From NCBI GenBank assembly GCA_025057735.1, contig JANWUU010000059.1, forward strand, positions 1 through 6,048: a DNA stretch of 6,048 nt. The letters run 5' to 3'. The notes beneath the pieces are model-generated. The model searched no databases. It had not been told where the DNA came from and worked only from the letters and a program-made list of their open reading frames with translations. Below, in pieces: positions 5,166 through 6,048 of this stretch. The translations under genes were made by a program, and so were the position numbers. This DNA comes from Burkholderiaceae bacterium. GTDB taxonomy: Bacteria > Pseudomonadota > Gammaproteobacteria > Burkholderiales > Burkholderiaceae. Position 1 is the stretch's first letter; every line of letters starts with the position of its first letter.

Positions 5166-6048
5166 GCGCGCTTTCCGCTTGCGGTCGCGTGCTGTGGCTG
5201 GCGACCGATCCCGAGCGCATCCGCGCGCAACTTGCCGGGCAGGACCTGACGCGCGCGCAGGCCGGGCCGCTACGCGACGATGTCAGCACCGACGAGATCG
5301 CGCCGCTGGCGGCGATGGTGCATTTCGACGCCGCGCTGGGTCGCTACGCGCATACGGGCCTGACCGCCGGCGGGCAACGGCCGATCGGCGTCGGTGCGTT
5401 GAGCGCCGCCGGCATCGGCGTGCTGGTCGCCGGCAAGCGTTATGGCAAGGGCAGCTCGCGGGAGCATGCGCCGCTGGCGGAGATCGCCGCCGGCATCCGG
5501 CTGGTGGTAGCCGAGAGCTTCGAGCGCATCTATCGCGACAACGCCGACAATTTGGGACTGCTGACCAGCACCGACCTGTCCCTGCCGGAAAGACTGCAGC
5601 GGGGGGAATCGGTCGCGCTGGACGATTTGCTCGCCGGCCGCCCGCCGCAGGCGGCGGCGATTGTGCGTGCCGGCGGCCTGCTGCGCTGGCGGGCTGAGGC
5701 CTGCGCGCAGCATGGCGCAGACGGCGCCGCCAACGCGCCGCGCACACTGTTCGAGAAGATCGTCGACCGCCATCGCGCCGGCGAAGGGCTGGTGCGCCCG
5801 GACTGGCGCTTCATCCACGAGTACTACACCGGCATGGCCGCGCACCTGCTGGCGCAGGTCTTCGGCGAGACCCTGCGGCTGCACGAGCCGCAGCGCATCG
5901 TCTGCTTCGAGGATCACCTCACGCTCGCGCACCGCAGCCCGTTGCACATCGCGCACGGGCTGGTCGGCGGCGCGCGGCGTTTGGGCGAGGCGCACCGTGC
6001 CTTCGCGCGGCGCCACGGCCTGCGCGATCACGGGCCGCTGCCCGACGG
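5162..6048 (+). CDS. Aconitase/isopropylmalate-dehydratase-like protein, swivel domain fused in front of catalytic domain; C-terminus outside window
   Basis: The frame is open from GTG 5162 to the window end, giving 295 residues so far. Residues about 36-140 resemble the small (LeuD-type) swivel subunit: LRDDVSTDEIAP at 37-48 and the substrate loop GKRYGKGSSREHAP at 91-104. From about residue 194 the large (LeuC-type) catalytic domain begins: RTLFEKIVDRH, RFIHEYYTG, then FEDHLTLAH with the conserved Asp-His pair D251-H252. The iron-sulfur cysteines should lie beyond the window. This family adds or removes water on di- and tricarboxylic acids using a [4Fe-4S] cluster. The order, small domain first in one chain, is unlike separate LeuC/LeuD or AcnA (swivel last). 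AcnB also has the swivel first, but after a HEAT-like domain not seen here. GTG 5162 overlaps the receptor stop (GTGA) with GAGG at 5154-5157; GTG 5189 is an alternative start. Confidence 0.88.
   Translation, partial: MSALSACGRVLWLATDPERIRAQLAGQDLTRAQAGPLRDDVSTDEIAPLAAMVHFDAALGRYAHTGLTAGGQRPIGVGALSAAGIGVLVAGKRYGKGSSREHAPLAEIAAGIRLVVAESFERIYRDNADNLGLLTSTDLSLPERLQRGESVALDDLLAGRPPQAAAIVRAGGLLRWRAEACAQHGADGAANAPRTLFEKIVDRHRAGEGLVRPDWRFIHEYYTGMAAHLLAQVFGETLRLHEPQRIVCFEDHLTLAHRSPLHIAHGLVGGARRLGEAHRAFARRHGLRDHGPLPD

Noticed and set aside
5179..5697. A 172-codon plus-strand open frame near the end of the window
   Set aside because: It overlaps the aconitase-like gene in another frame. The frame starting at GTG 5162 carries the swivel and Asp-His motifs and stays open to the window end, so this one is a shadow.
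1..6048. CRISPR array, insertion sequence ends, tRNA or other RNA gene, toxin-antitoxin or defence system
   Set aside because: I looked for regular direct repeats, terminal inverted repeats with target duplications, transposase motifs and cloverleaf-like sequence and saw none. The coding content is explained by a stress protein, a broken lipase and a catabolic operon.

Overview
The window is about 6 kb of very GC-rich, gene-dense bacterial DNA. A Bug/TctC-type periplasmic solute receptor sits in an operon with a CaiB/BaiF CoA-transferase and a divergent LysR regulator. This points to a betaproteobacterium, most likely Burkholderiales, where these receptors are greatly expanded. That placement is inferred from gene content and base composition; no rRNA or other marker gene is present.

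Layout. Bases 2-259 are the end of a universal stress protein with an intact nucleotide-binding signature, followed by a perfect GC palindrome. Bases 306-764 hold a wrecked patatin-like phospholipase: its N-terminal glycine-rich/FTWGVLDRL segment is joined directly to its C-terminal segment, and the catalytic centre is missing. A 223-bp gap without a convincing gene follows. Bases 988-1899 (minus strand) encode a LysR-family regulator. A 119-bp divergent control region (1900-2018) separates it from a tightly packed plus-strand operon: HMG-CoA lyase-family enzyme (2019-2939), CaiB/BaiF family III CoA-transferase (2936-4144), Bug/TctC receptor (4167-5165), and an aconitase/isopropylmalate-dehydratase-like protein (5162 to the window end, incomplete). 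Two junctions are 4-base stop/start overlaps (ATGA and GTGA), and the third is a 22-bp gap with a strong ribosome binding site.

How the genes may work together. The operon looks like a compact catabolic route for a small branched di- or tricarboxylic acid. The receptor captures the acid, the aconitase-like enzyme adds or moves water, the CoA-transferase makes the CoA thioester, and the lyase cleaves it by a retro-aldol/Claisen-type reaction to acetyl-CoA plus a keto acid. One attractive assignment is mesaconate/citraconate to citramalate to citramalyl-CoA to acetyl-CoA plus pyruvate. A route through 3-methylglutaconate and 3-hydroxy-3-methylglutarate is the main alternative. The chemistry classes follow from the families; the substrate is inference. 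The most unusual gene is the last one, in which the small (swivel) subunit is fused in front of the catalytic subunit.
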